Origin: Setoptus koraiensis
Lineage: Eukaryota > Arthropoda
Reading direction: 5' to 3'
Length of the DNA: 64,000 nt
NCBI GenBank assembly: GCA_048013815.1
Contig: CM106585.1
Coordinates: 62,001-126,000, forward strand
Positions within the stretch are counted from its first letter, which is position 1, and each line of letters opens with the position of its first letter. A program made the translations under genes and the position numbers. Below the pieces are notes generated by a model that saw only the letters and a program-made list of their open reading frames with translations, ran no database searches and was not told the DNA's origin. Shown piece after piece: positions 10,493-22,152 of the stretch.

Positions 10493-13311
10493 GGTTAAGA
10501 ATGAGTTTTGTATAACAACTTTTTCGATCAACTGAGAAGTATTTAAAATCTATCTTATGGTTTATGATTCTTAGGTGCTGTATTATGTATTGTTTCACTG
10601 TTATATTAGTTTATTATTATATTTGTCTCTATGTTAATAATTTTGCTATTGTTGCATTAGGTCTGCTTATGTTATGGCTGTTCGATAACTTTAATGACTC
10701 TTAAACATATCTTTATATATATGAAACAAAACTATCCATTAGTTTTTCCATCATGAAGAGCCCTGAAGTGAGCTGAGGCTTCGTTATTATTATCTTCTGT
10801 TTGGCCGTGAACAAATGTGACATGATCAAGTGGTATATCGTGCGGTTTAGTTGTTCATGACTAAAGAATAACAACAACAACAATCAAGAAAGATAATCAA
10901 CTTGAAAAGTTTTACAAATAAAAATGCGCCTAACAATGAAGAACAAACTAACTCCACCCTATTTGAATGTAAATTAATTTAACGTGATAAATATCAATGC
11001 AAGTTAATCAAGCTGTGTAACTACTACAGCATGGAAGAATCATATTATATTATTGACGTTGTCGTCACAGATAAACAACAGATAAACAATTACATATCTA
11101 CCACGAGAAACACTGCGACGACATAGCAAGTAACAAGACTGTAACGTAATATAATCAATGCTCTTTGAATCAAAACAACTTCAACATTTTTGCCTGGCAA
11201 GGGTGATCAACAACAACAACAACAACTTCGTTCTAGTGCCATAAGTCTTGTAATTACATAAGCCTTTCGTGTGCATGTATGATATTTCAGTATCGTGGTA
11301 CGTATAATAACTAGTATTATCTAATCGACAGACTGGCCCAAAACCATATATACTCTAGCAATAGAACTGGTGAATGATAGATCAGAAAAATTATCATTAA
11401 CTCGTCTCATACAGAGAAAAAAACGTGACTACTATGTTGTTGTTGATGATGTCGTTGTTATCAACAACAACAACTGAATGTTACCTCACGCATGCTTCAG
11501 CTGGATACATTGATAAATGTTGTAAGAGATAGCTAACTCTTGATACTTCAAGTACTTATAACAACTCTCTCTACCATTCGACAAATTTCATAGATTCATC
11601 TTGAGTCAAGTATACAGAAAAAGTCAATGTTGATCTTGAAATAAGTCTTATATTGAACTTGACAATTTCATTCAAGTTCAATAATATTGTGAGATGATAT
11701 GGTGCTGACATCACAAAGCCGGAGACAAGATGGCTGCAGTTGATAGCTGTCGCAGACTATGTACCATTTATTATTGAGTAACTATTTGCCAATATTTAAT
11801 TTTAGTCGAGCATTTCGTTAGGCTAGGGCTTCATTTGCCTCGATCTACCCAATTATGTCATACAGACAACGTGCTTGAATTGGTGCCCGCGTGAGCATTA
11901 TGGCAAGCCAGCACTGTCATGAATGACTCTATTTACCTGAGTTACACGGCCTACAACTGCAACTAAATGTCTACATGTTTTACATGTTTGTTGGCAGCAT
12001 TGAGTATTGTTGTCTACATTTGTTAGTTTGAAACTGTATTCTAGTATGGATACTATTCATCGGATACTAATATACATGATGGAAGGCACACAGAGGATTC
12101 CATAGTTCTGGTGGCACCACTTCTCCGGAACTATCTAACACTAGCTTATCTAGCCCTCTGACACACTATAGTTGCTGGCTACAATTTATTATACAATTTA
12201 TTTCTCCTGTTCAGGATTAGGCAACAGAGTTTTGAACAAGGGCGCGTCATAATTTATCATGATATGATGAATGATAAAGATCATCCCACTCTAACGTACT
12301 TTAGATCCGCTGGCCGATGTCAATAGTGGATCGATTTACAACTCGAAGACGTCTATCTGCGATAAAAATGCAAATATACAAAAAAAAAATGTGACGACGA
12401 TCGAGACAATTGTGTGTGCTCTGGTGAATACAACAGTTCAAGACATATTCACAAGCAAGAATTCATTCGCGATGTATCATGTCATTCAGTCTTTGAGTAT
12501 CTGCTCAAGCCATCGAACCAACCACGAATGAAAAAAAAAAGAATATAAGTAAATTCCCACATCAGCATGTGGATTCCATGGCACCCAGCCCGTGTGACGA
12601 ATAAATATGATCTCACTAGTATTTGCGCGAAACAAGACTGTGATTTCTTCAGCACGATAAGTCGACATCTAGTCAAATAAGAAGAGAGCTAAAATAACAT
12701 GCCGTTTCATCTTCATCTCTCAACTTGATCCATTCAACAAGTACGAGTAATAAATTCTAGTGCTCAACAGCATCAACATAGCCATACAAACTAGAAAGAC
12801 TGAATTTCCTGGATATTCTTTTAAAAATATCCTTACACGCTATATATGCCACTATATTTGCCACGTCCCTGATTGGATAAGCTATTGGGGCCTGTTGTTC
12901 CACTTATCAATGAAGGGCGAAGCAACATCTCGTTTCAGGACATTAGTAGTTTGCTTCGTGGCGTTTCAATGTGGAGACAGGTCCTTCCAGAACTCTTGTA
13001 AGACTTAAAGGACTTTACAATACTTGCACCTGTCAAACACACACACACACACACGGGCAGCAGTGGCAGTAGCTTGCTAGGCTAATTTAGCTGGAGGTGG
13101 CTTTTAACTTAATGTTACAGACACTTTGTGCTTATAACGAGATTTCTGCTTCGGCTTCCTCCATTTATCCCCGGCTCCATGGTTCCATGATAGTGGTTAG
13201 TTACGCCAGTAATAATGTTGTATGTTATTGATAGTCATAGTGGCAGCGCTGAAGCGAGAGATGTTTTATTATACCAAGTGCTAGCAAGACAACTCTGTAA
13301 ATTTCAGGATA

Positions 13312-13353
<42 letters not shown>

Positions 13354-14213
13354 CATGTGATAAGACTGGTATAATGATGAAGTGTCTAGACTCTGTATAG
13401 TGGTTGAGATGAGAAGGATAAATAGCTTAAATAATCTTGTGAGTATAATGTACAAACAAATATATATTGGCGTGGCGCAAGAGACACAAACAACATTATT
13501 TGTTGCTTGAAAAATACAGAGCAGCTGAGTCGAGCTCACTCCTTCTTCCTTTTTATTTCTTCAACAGGCCACAAGCAGCGATTTATGTTGGTGTGTGTGC
13601 GCCTTGAGCCGACTAGGTGGGTCAGATAAAATTTGCAAGATTCTGTCATAAGTGTGCTTGTTGTCCGCTAGTAGGCCAGAATTGTCTATTAACAAGTGAA
13701 GCGAAGTGAACAAAACTCATACGTGAACACATGCAGTGTGAGCATTAGCTGGATCCTTTGTTAGGATGCACGCACTGTAAAGGTTCGTTTGGTCGCCAAC
13801 TACCAATCACAGTTAAGTTTGTATAACACAAGTGCCACTGTCGGCCGACGAAAGGTACTAGCTAGAAATGCAAGACTTTGACCTCTCATGGGCAGGTTAG
13901 ATAAGGTGTTTCGGTGCAGAAGCATAGATACTAATAACAAGGTCGGCTGTAGATACACAACTAGTAGTTTTCTGGAAGTTTATTTCGAGATTTTTTTATT
14001 TTATCTATATTCATTCCTTCATTAAGAGTGGCAGTCACACAAATACACACACCACAATAAACTAATTAATTGTCATCCCCGCTAATATTGATATTTATTA
14101 CTATAGAGTCATTATTACTAATTTTAAAAACAAAAGATTGAATAGAAACGAGAGAGAAGAAACATTTTTTTGATATCAGGATATTACAGCAACAACAACA
14201 AAAAGAGATCATT
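10493..14213. other. 3.7-kb gene-free stretch
   Basis: No supported gene. It contains (CAA)n runs near 11215, a (CA)n run at 13037-13053 and a (GT)n run at 13314-13350. At 11706-11737 a CRE-like TGACATCA is followed by AAGATGGCTGC, a YY1-like motif often found at arthropod promoters, which may mark a distal transcription start. Open frames at 12482-12676 and 12760-13008 show no domain, composition or homology support. Confidence 0.4.
13314..13350. repeat. (TG)n microsatellite
   Basis: Uninterrupted TG dinucleotide run; the Val-Cys open frame across it is a repeat translation. Confidence 0.9.
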
Positions 14214-15212
14214 ATGGAAACAAACACAATTGTTTACGTGGCCGGTTGGTCAATAATTGTTTATTTTACATTGTCGCTTATTTATCGTCTATTGTGCGGC
14301 CTATGGAATCTCAAATTAGGACACGCTCTAGGTTTCTCTGCCAAATTCAAGCCACAAGCCAATTCATGGGCCGTCATAACCGGAGCCACAGACGGTATCG
14401 GACTCGCCTATGCTCATGAATTTAGCAAACGTGGCTACAACTTGCTACTCATCAGTCGTAATCTATCCAAATTGGTAAATGTCAAGCAAGAGCTCAATGC
14501 AAAATCAAACAAAAAGAACAAAGAGATCAAACTACATGTGGCAGATTTCTCCAAATTAGACATTTATGATGACATTAAAGTGGAAATTAATAGAATAGCA
14601 GCCAATGGTGATTCAAGAATTGATGTGCTCATCAACAATGTTGGCATGTCCTACGAACATCCAGAATTTTTCGCTTCACCCGAATTGGCTCAAAAGAACG
14701 ATCAAATTATCTATGTCAACAGTGTCTCATGTTTTAAAATGTGCAGCTTTGTGTTGCCATATATGGAACAACAAAAGCACGGTGTCATACTAAATATATC
14801 ATCATTTTCAGCTTTAGATCCGTGTCCACTATTGTCCATTTATGCTGCCACAAAATCATTTGTTGATATATTTACACGATCTATTGCTTATGAATATGCC
14901 AAAAAGGGCATCATCATACAGAGTGTTTTGCCTGGATTTGTTGTTACTAAAATGAGTAAAATTAGAAAATCATATTGGATGGCACCAACAGCAGAGGCCT
15001 ATGTTAAATCACAGTTGAAGACTGTTGGTTTAGATGGACAAACAACTGGTTATTGGTCGCACGAACTACAATATTATTTTACTCAACATCTCTTTCCAAT
15101 TGTTTACGGCAGAAGCATAACAGCCAACGTTGGGTTTAATCAAATGAAATTGCTTAGACACAAGGCACTGAGAAAAGCACAAGCTGAGGCATCGAGATCA
15201 CACCAAGAATAA
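14214..15212 (+). CDS. Very-long-chain 3-oxoacyl-CoA reductase (HSD17B12-like SDR)
   Basis: Intronless, 332 residues, close to the 312 of human HSD17B12. It is a short-chain dehydrogenase with an N-terminal membrane segment (about 5-30). It is expected in the ER membrane, where it reduces 3-ketoacyl-CoA in fatty-acid elongation; relatives also act on steroids. Visible motifs are the cofactor loop TGATDGIG (56-63), NNVG (141-144), and the catalytic Ser197, Tyr210 and Lys214 in NISSFSALDPCPLLSIYAAT followed by Lys. LPGFVVTKMSKIRKSYWMAP matches the family's substrate-side region. The TAA stop lies inside an AATAAA at 15208-15213, so a poly(A) signal overlaps the end of the reading frame. Confidence 0.9.
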   Translation: METNTIVYVAGWSIIVYFTLSLIYRLLCGLWNLKLGHALGFSAKFKPQANSWAVITGATDGIGLAYAHEFSKRGYNLLLISRNLSKLVNVKQELNAKSNKKNKEIKLHVADFSKLDIYDDIKVEINRIAANGDSRIDVLINNVGMSYEHPEFFASPELAQKNDQIIYVNSVSCFKMCSFVLPYMEQQKHGVILNISSFSALDPCPLLSIYAATKSFVDIFTRSIAYEYAKKGIIIQSVLPGFVVTKMSKIRKSYWMAPTAEAYVKSQLKTVGLDGQTTGYWSHELQYYFTQHLFPIVYGRSITANVGFNQMKLLRHKALRKAQAEASRSHQE

Positions 15213-16199
15213 ATTGCATATCATTATTATTATGAGAAGAAACATACATACACACACACACACACACACTCTCAGAGGATGCTAGATTGACCCATTTTTT
15301 CATCTATTTTTTCTCTATTATTGCAACAATAATTGGATATAATAAATTTTGCAGGTGCTAACATTGGTAAAAAGATTTATTTTTACATTCTCCATCTCTC
15401 CTATGTTGTCCATGGAGAAGAAACTCGCTCATCATTGTCTCCGTGCATCTTACAGCATTTCCAAGATCAATTATTTCGAAGACTTTCGGAATAGTTCACT
15501 TTCGCTCCATCACCCAGTTCTTCTTTTATATCGACACCCCCAGATGTTCAAACCTTGATCGATTACCATCTTATAGACCCTTAGCGGGTAGATTTATTGG
15601 TCTTTTATCGCTATCGTTTTCTTGCCATCGGGACTGATGATGGTTACTATCACATTACTGGCAGTTTTGATACAATCTATCAATAATCGGAGAGCATTTC
15701 GTGTTCAGGACGTATGACTGTCTGATGTAGATAGCACCGATCAACAGCTTGATAAAATGGAGCGCCTTTTGTCTTCGTCACTTTCAAAATCGACTCTGAA
15801 GGTTTTCGAGAAAGAGAGTAGAAAAATAGCCATAGCGTAAAAGTGTTCGGACGAAACTGCAAGATAATGATGAGTGCGAGCTGATTTTTTGGGAGCGACT
15901 ATTGACACTTTTATCATAGAACTCCAAGATAAATCTGCCAATGATCAACAGTAGTCTAGCATCGATTTGTCGTGTACTTAGTGACCATCTTTAATTTTTC
16001 ATTTTGAATCAACTGTTATTGGACGTGACATCAGCGGGAGAGATGTGTCGTCTACCTTGTCAAGGTTTCGAGTGAGGGAAAAACTAGGTCAACGTTATAC
16101 GTAGAGAATGGAGATAAAAATAAGGTAATACAATGTAATTCAATCTTTTGTTAGTGGAATATCAAGAGTAAAGTAATAATGGCGCCGTGTTTCAATCAA
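15213..16199. other. Intergenic region
   Basis: This separates the convergent reductase and carnitine-carrier genes. A (CA)n run lies at 15251-15270. Open frames of 60-70 codons on both strands look like chance. Nothing else recognised. Confidence 0.4.
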
Positions 16200-17156
16200 T
16201 TAATAGTTAGGAAACAAATAATTCAAAAATTTCATCGCACTCTCATATCCCAGAAAACATGCAGCATTGGCTGGGAATGCTCTCAACATGATAGGTGTTG
16301 CTCCTTTGTACAAGCCACCAATTCCTTCTTGTTGCATAGTCTTCCGGAATACATCAATAAATCCCTTGTATTTTCCCTCTGGTGCTGTTTGTTGTCGTGA
16401 CTTCAAGACATCGGCCGGTATAGCAACAATCCAGTTGGCCACACCAGCCATACCGCCAGCTAACAGTGTTTTTCCTGGCGACAATTGATCTCTTGACCCA
16501 CCAACAGGTGTCAGAAGGCGCTGAAAGTACTCGTAAGTCATGAAATAAGTCGCCGTTGAAGGAACATCTCGACATATTGTGGCAACAGTACCTAGATAAA
16601 CATTCCTAATGCCACCCTGTTTATATAGTTGCTTGAAACAATCGCCTGGTCCACTGTACTTTGGGCGTACTGAGGTATCAGTCTGGCTGGCAGTTTGTAT
16701 TTGAAGTAAACATTTGACCCTTTCGCTAGGCGCTAAAATGACTGTAGTGGCTAGACCGGCCAAAGCACCCGCTCTGAATATTTCCAATAGTGTCAATTGG
16801 TGGTGCTCAGATTTCTTTTGTATGTCTTTGCCAAAAGTGAATGACCAAAAGCAGATTGCATACATCGGCGCTACGCCGGCAATTGGAGTGGCCATACCTT
16901 TGTACAGTCCACGAACGCCATCCCGAGCTAATGTCTTCTTCAGACAATCCCAAGTGCCTTTATATTGTGTCGGTCTGTTGTCATTAGTGTAGGCTTGTGT
17001 TTGTAGTCGTACCTTGATAGTGTCCAATGGGTGACCCGCCACTACGAGACACACACCACCGAACGCTCCACCAAAGAAATTTTTAGTTAGTGAGTTCTCT
17101 TTAGGTAGTTGACGATATTCTTCAGTTTGTTTTGATTCAATCGAATTCGCGGCCAT
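16200..17156 (-). CDS. SLC25A20: Mitochondrial carnitine/acylcarnitine carrier
   Basis: Intronless, 318 residues from the ATG at 17156; upstream codons in the same frame lack an ATG. It is an inner-membrane antiporter that brings acylcarnitines into mitochondria for beta-oxidation in exchange for carnitine. Three Solcar repeats are present with their signatures: HPLDTIKVRLQTQ, APSERVKCLLQIQTA and IPADVLKSRQQTAPEGKYKG. The ends of repeats two and three (RDVPSTATYFMTYEYFQRLL; LRAFPANAACFLGYESAMKF) match SLC25A20 much better than other SLC25 members. Six transmembrane helices are expected. The gene is transcribed away from the THOC5-like gene; the ~890-bp region between may serve both. Confidence 0.93.
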   Translation of the reverse strand: MAANSIESKQTEEYRQLPKENSLTKNFFGGAFGGVCLVVAGHPLDTIKVRLQTQAYTNDNRPTQYKGTWDCLKKTLARDGVRGLYKGMATPIAGVAPMYAICFWSFTFGKDIQKKSEHHQLTLLEIFRAGALAGLATTVILAPSERVKCLLQIQTASQTDTSVRPKYSGPGDCFKQLYKQGGIRNVYLGTVATICRDVPSTATYFMTYEYFQRLLTPVGGSRDQLSPGKTLLAGGMAGVANWIVAIPADVLKSRQQTAPEGKYKGFIDVFRKTMQQEGIGGLYKGATPIMLRAFPANAACFLGYESAMKFLNYLFPNY

Positions 17157-18048
17157 GATTCTTTCATCAAACAATACAAATGACTGTTAACATTAGAATG
17201 AGCGATTGCAATTCAAAAGAGTTGACATGAAGCTGTACAATCTAGAGAGAGATACAGACTGAATCTAACTGCGCAATAAACGACAAACACTGCTAGTACT
17301 ACACAAGATTCGGTAAGCAGAAGATTAGCCTCTGGAAACGTATTACGTAACCTTTCTTTTTGATTGAGTAGGACTCTTGTGGAGGAGACCAATCGAAACG
17401 AAAAATTATTCAAACTATGTTGTTGCTTCATATCAATGTAGTGTTAAGCCGATGATTTTATTTCGTCTGTTCCATTTCTTTTGTCACACAATGCCTGTCT
17501 ATCCATATCAACTGGTTATTGATATATCTGGTCAGTTCAAAGATTAGTCTCAAATTGGCAACAGTCTCCTTGCTCCAACGAGCCCATTGAACACCCGAGG
17601 ATCGGATACGTTACTCGCATCCTCGATTAGAGATAAACTGCGTTCGACGTAGTTTAGATTAAAGATGCCAACGTAGCCATATCTAAGACCGCATGCGGGC
17701 GTCTATCCACGAATGAGAATTCATACAATAAGGTCATGGTGCAACTCTAATGGTTGACCGTCTATCCGTTCGGGTGCCTCCAACTAGAAGCAAATCTGTC
17801 TGCTTGATACAATTAAACTTAATTAAGGATTAGTTTGATGGACCTAATTTGTCATGAATTATGAGTACTCATGCGCAGGCCAAGTTTAACGCGCAGGTCT
17901 TTGAATTTCGCGCATCTTTCACCCATGTGGGACTTTTTGCACGACAGTTGTTCTCAACAACAAAATGACACAAGTGTCTTTGAAATTGATATCACCTTTA
18001 GATTAAAAATAAAACCATAAATAATAAATCGGAAAAATAAACTTCGAA
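17157..18048. other. Divergent intergenic region
   Basis: This separates the starts of the carnitine carrier (minus) and the THOC5-like gene (plus). Two GCGCAGG-containing sites, ATGCGCAGGC at 17871-17880 and CGCGCAGG about 17890-17898, resemble NRF1 half-sites; their use is speculative. No coding content recognised. Confidence 0.35.
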
Positions 18049-18678
18049 ATGGACAGCGCTCCAGACACAGAGAGTCCAGTCGCTGAGATAGAGAAAGAGT
18101 TAGACATGTCGTCCACCGTTGAACTCATTGCAGAGGCTGCCCAAGAAATGCTCAAATTCAAGCAGGAAAACGATTACGCTAGTCTAGGACAAAAGTTGTC
18201 GGAAATAGCTCCACATTTGATACATCTGAAACAATTAAACAGAATGGATAAAATACTACGGGACGAGCTTAGGCAAAAAGTGGAACAAATTCAATCGCGA
18301 CTAATCCAGCTGACCATACTCAGAGAAGATCATCTATTTGATTTGGCTTGTTTGGAGGATGAAATCAGACAATTGAACGAGCGTTTAGACAAGAAAGATA
18401 TCATAGAGGTAACACCAATGGATCAATCAGAAAGTGACAGTTTTAGCACATTGAATATCGACTATGCACATAGGATACGAATGGCTGATCTGGATGCTGA
18501 GGCGAACAAACGAAAACTTTTAAGCGAACAGCTTGCACAAATAGAAAACGAAAAGGATAACCTAGAGAGTGAATTCCATAATTACGATGAAGATTTTATC
18601 GCAATGAAGCCTGTTGTGAAAAAGTACGTTGACACTTATACCAACTTGTTTCAAGTCAAGCCGAGTTTATCACAATGA
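18049..18678 (+). CDS. Coiled-coil protein resembling the N-terminal half of THOC5
   Basis: Intronless, 209 residues. Most of the chain is amphipathic heptad-rich helix (about 60-125 and 145-185) broken by an acidic Ser/Asp linker. The order of segments recalls the Fmip/THOC5 family: a helix HLIHLKQLNRMDKILRDEL, a second helix ending LACLEDEIRQLNERL, then a region with LDAEANKRKLLSEQLAQIE. THOC5 is a subunit of the THO/TREX complex that couples transcription to mRNA export. Human THOC5 has about 680 residues; this protein ends soon after the coiled coils, so it would be a shortened homologue. The assignment rests on remembered family patterns and coiled coils align easily, so another coiled-coil family is possible. 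An AATAAA-like signal lies near 19026. Confidence 0.5.
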   Translation: MDSAPDTESPVAEIEKELDMSSTVELIAEAAQEMLKFKQENDYASLGQKLSEIAPHLIHLKQLNRMDKILRDELRQKVEQIQSRLIQLTILREDHLFDLACLEDEIRQLNERLDKKDIIEVTPMDQSESDSFSTLNIDYAHRIRMADLDAEANKRKLLSEQLAQIENEKDNLESEFHNYDEDFIAMKPVVKKYVDTYTNLFQVKPSLSQ

Positions 18679-19049
18679 TGCAATCCATACTGTCAGAAGA
18701 TAAATTTGCCCTCAACGATCGGGAGATCTCGTCGTATTGATCTATCTATTTTTATCGCATCATATGGAGAATGTTCGAGCGAAAAATAGACCAAGAGCTT
18801 TAATACAATTTTGTGGCGCTTGAACGACTTTCACTGTACGCTTATATAATTAGTTACTTGTTTTTATTGCTGTTACGATTATTGCATTATACTGTTACCG
18901 ATGTATATCGTGACTGTCTTTGCATACACGACATAAAATGTGAGAGTCGTAATTTCCTGAAAACGATAGTTCCATATTAAAGGTATTCGTCGATATAAGT
19001 TGTAATACATTGAGTAAGTCTTGTAAATAAATGACGATGTAATAACCAA
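18679..19049. other. 3'UTR region between convergent genes
   Basis: AT-rich non-coding spacer between the THOC5-like gene and the last exon of the NCKX gene. An AATAAA-like signal lies near 19026; nothing else stands out. Confidence 0.4.
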
Positions 19050-22000
19050 TCACGGCCCCAATAAGCTCACTTTGCTATCGCTGAAGTTGTATTCCAAATA
19101 GCAGGCAATAGTTACAAACAGAATGTAGATAATAGTTAAATATACGCCCACTTTAATGGTCATGGCCCATTTGTTGAATTTAAAAGTGATCAACAACGCA
19201 AATACTGTCACAAGTAATGTTAAACAAGTAACTGGTAATGCTGCACTTTGAATATCAACCTGGGCCGTTTCTCCCGCTGACAATCTGATAAGACACTTGA
19301 TGATCCTGTACATCGATCAGTCATTCCGTCATGCATTCATAACAATGATAATAACAATAACGATATCAGTGGTACAGTTATCAGAGTAAACAAATACAAA
19401 TACAAACAGAAAAAGATGGAGATAGAAAAAGTAAGTTGATTGGTGTTAGTTGTGATATGTTGTTGTTGTTGTTGTTGTTGTATTGAGTTCATCAACAATT
19501 CTCATAGTTGGGGTGCTTAAACTTTACTCAAATCACGTTGTGTCGGGCCAATGCACAAGATAAATGGATGAGATTGTGTTGATACGAGAACATACAAACG
19601 TTCCATGTTTATATGTTCTCAGTCGAACAACAACAGGAAAAGAAACATGATGAATGATAAACTTACCATGGCAAACTGAGACAAAACGATAAGTCAATGA
19701 CATTGGATCCTATGGCGTTACACACCGCCATATCGGCTTGAGCTGTTCGCTTGATTAGAACAATAGATGCAATTAACTCGGGTATTCCTGTTCCCCACGA
19801 CAATATTGTAATGCCGGCAACTGTTTCGGGAACCCCAAGGAATTGTCCAAACAAATGAACCATCCAAACGGCCACGTAAGTCAATACGCCTATCATGGTT
19901 ATTGATACAATAAATGTCCATACTGACCAAAAGGCATTCTTACAACCTTTTGGTGTCAATATGCGCATAATAATAGTCATGGGTAACATGGGTATCATGA
20001 TCCATTTTGTTTTTACCCAACACTTTTGATTATGTTCATCAAAACCAATTGGTTGTTGCTTCTCTGGCCTCGTGATCAGTGGAACTGATGTCGATTGTGG
20101 AGCCTCCAATTGTCTCATGAGACTCTTCTCAAACTGGCCAGTTTGTCGTTGTGGTTGATGTTGGTAGGACGCGGACAACAAATCGGCCACACTCAAATCA
20201 ATAATTGTGTTCTGTTGTAGTTGTTGTTGCTGTTGTTTTTGTTGTTGGTAGGTGGCACCGTAATTCAACAGGTTATTGTTTGGGGCCCCATCAACAACTT
20301 CTGTCCATTTGTTGTTGTCCTCTTGAGCAATAGTGGCCAAACCAGGATACAGATTACTGGATGATCTTGATTTTATTCGACCATCAATAATCATCGGATG
20401 GATAACTAACGGGGTTCGTTCGCTAATTTGTTGATTGAAGTTGTTTGCGACCAATTTAGCGCCTTTAGCGCTATTTAGGGTCGCTCTGAAGTCATCCAAT
20501 TGTCTGCTCATTTTATCCTCTGTTGCCTCTTTCTGGCCCATCTCATCTTGTTTATCGTGGCTCATTTTGTCGTCACTCTTACAATCAATGGCAGAATCAG
20601 TGCTGGAAGTAGAGCTTGTCAATGAATCGGCCGTCATGAGGCCGGGGAAATAGCTAGACAACTGGGCACTGTAAATCATGAAGCCGATGTAAAAGAAAAA
20701 CATTACCAGCAAAATCAATGCCTCAGGTCTGTTTATTGTGACGACATTATAATCATATTGATCGATTGATGATCATATTGAAAGTAAGAAAAAATTAAAA
20801 CATATTAGTTATCAATAAAAGCACTCGAATCAAATGAAAGTTATGCCACAATTGCAAGTTTTAATGTACTTACATGTCTACTTTGTTGTCCTTGATGACC
20901 AACACCAATACCAGTATGGTAATTGAATAAAAGGCGGAGTTTCTTATTAGCGGAAACGGGGCCAAATAAAGTACCCTCTTAAATGAGGTTGCTGCTACAA
21001 AAGCACAAGCGGCTGGTACCGCAATCAAATTAAAACAGGCACCACCAATAATGGAACCAGTTCCAATGTCGTCCTCGGTGACAAATACCCCGATAAGACT
21101 AGCGAATAACTCAGGTACAGAAGCACCTAGAGCCATCAGCGTAGACCCAGCAATATCTGGGGGTAAGTCCCAAACTGTAGATGAGGCACAAATGATGTTA
21201 TGGTGAGTGCAGACAGGTTAATATGAGATTATTTCTATGACAATTGAGTCATCTTGTTAATTAGTATGCAATGTTGTTAATTACTAACCGTGGGATAATT
21301 TTTGTATGGCTGGCACAAAGTAGGCATCGCAAATTACTGCCAATCCAAGACAACAATACACCAATATGAGTAAATAAATAAGGAAGCCACCATTAGAGAG
21401 GACCTAAAGTTACGTAATTACAGCAATGCATTAATGTGATTTGAACACACAAATTGATTATTGCGATTGATTTGGGTTCAGAATGATTGGGTGGTGATGA
21501 CAAAATTTAAATAATAATTAGTTTTGAACAATTATATCATATTTAGTGTTATTTTGTAATACATAGATAACTATTATTATAACACAATATACAATATGGT
21601 CTGGGCCTTTGGTCATTAATGGATCTCATCTTGTGGATTGGAATCTATTATTGGTTGCCAGAGTTTAATTTCTGTATATTTTCTTTACTATTAAAGCATA
21701 TGATGTGATAGAGAGCGATATATCAAGCATATATTGATATTTTAAAATTTTGTCTGTGTTTCGTTGCTATCAAGCTCTTCTTCAATCAAAGTTTAACAAT
21801 TTGCATTGTTGCGTTTATGATAGAAAAGCAAACTAGCTCAAATATAATTAACGGTGCTACATTAGCATGAATTTAACTATTATTTGCTACTAATTTGCAT
21901 AATTTTAATCACAGCAATACTGCAAATTTAAACATTTTACTGCTAATAACTTAAACATGTGTAATTCGATCTAGTATCAGTGGTTATCATTGTTATAATT

Positions 22001-22152
22001 ATTGGTAGAAAACTAACCTCATCCAAAAGAAACGAGTCGGAGGTCGAGCTCGACGCATCTAACGAGATCTGAGGGTTGAACATACTCTGTGAAAATCTAA
22101 AATGCAACTGAAGAAATTTTGTTAGCTCGTCAAGCAAGTCGCAAAATTTCAT
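19050..22152 (-). CDS. Sodium/potassium/calcium exchanger (NCKX, SLC24 family)
   Basis: Five minus-strand exons agree in phase: 22152-22018, 21403-21289, 21174-20874, 20728-19667 and 19305-19050, giving 622 residues (human NCKX2 has 661). The protein is a plasma-membrane antiporter that exports Ca2+ with K+ against Na+. Alpha-1 repeat: DLPPDIAGSTLMALGASVPE then LFASLIGVF, with the essential Glu. Alpha-2 repeat: ETVAGITILSWGTGIPELIA, then GSNVIDL. The K+-determining Asp of NCKX2 (Asp575) is kept in GSNVID, but the second essential acidic residue (Asp548 in NCKX2) is Glu here. A ~190-residue cytoplasmic loop, Gln/Ser-rich, separates the two halves. The 5' end is uncertain: the ATG at 22152 gives a short N-terminus, and a hydrophobic open frame at 23341-23173 could be an upstream exon. 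Two donors are GTTAGT. Confidence 0.85.
19459..19481. repeat. (TTG)n microsatellite in an NCKX intron
   Basis: Short trinucleotide run within the intron between the last two exons of the exchanger gene. Confidence 0.8.

Noticed and set aside
12482-13008. Open frames of 60-82 codons in the 3.7-kb gene-free stretch
   Set aside because: Short, partly without ATG, overlapping in several frames, no domain and no splice-compatible neighbours.
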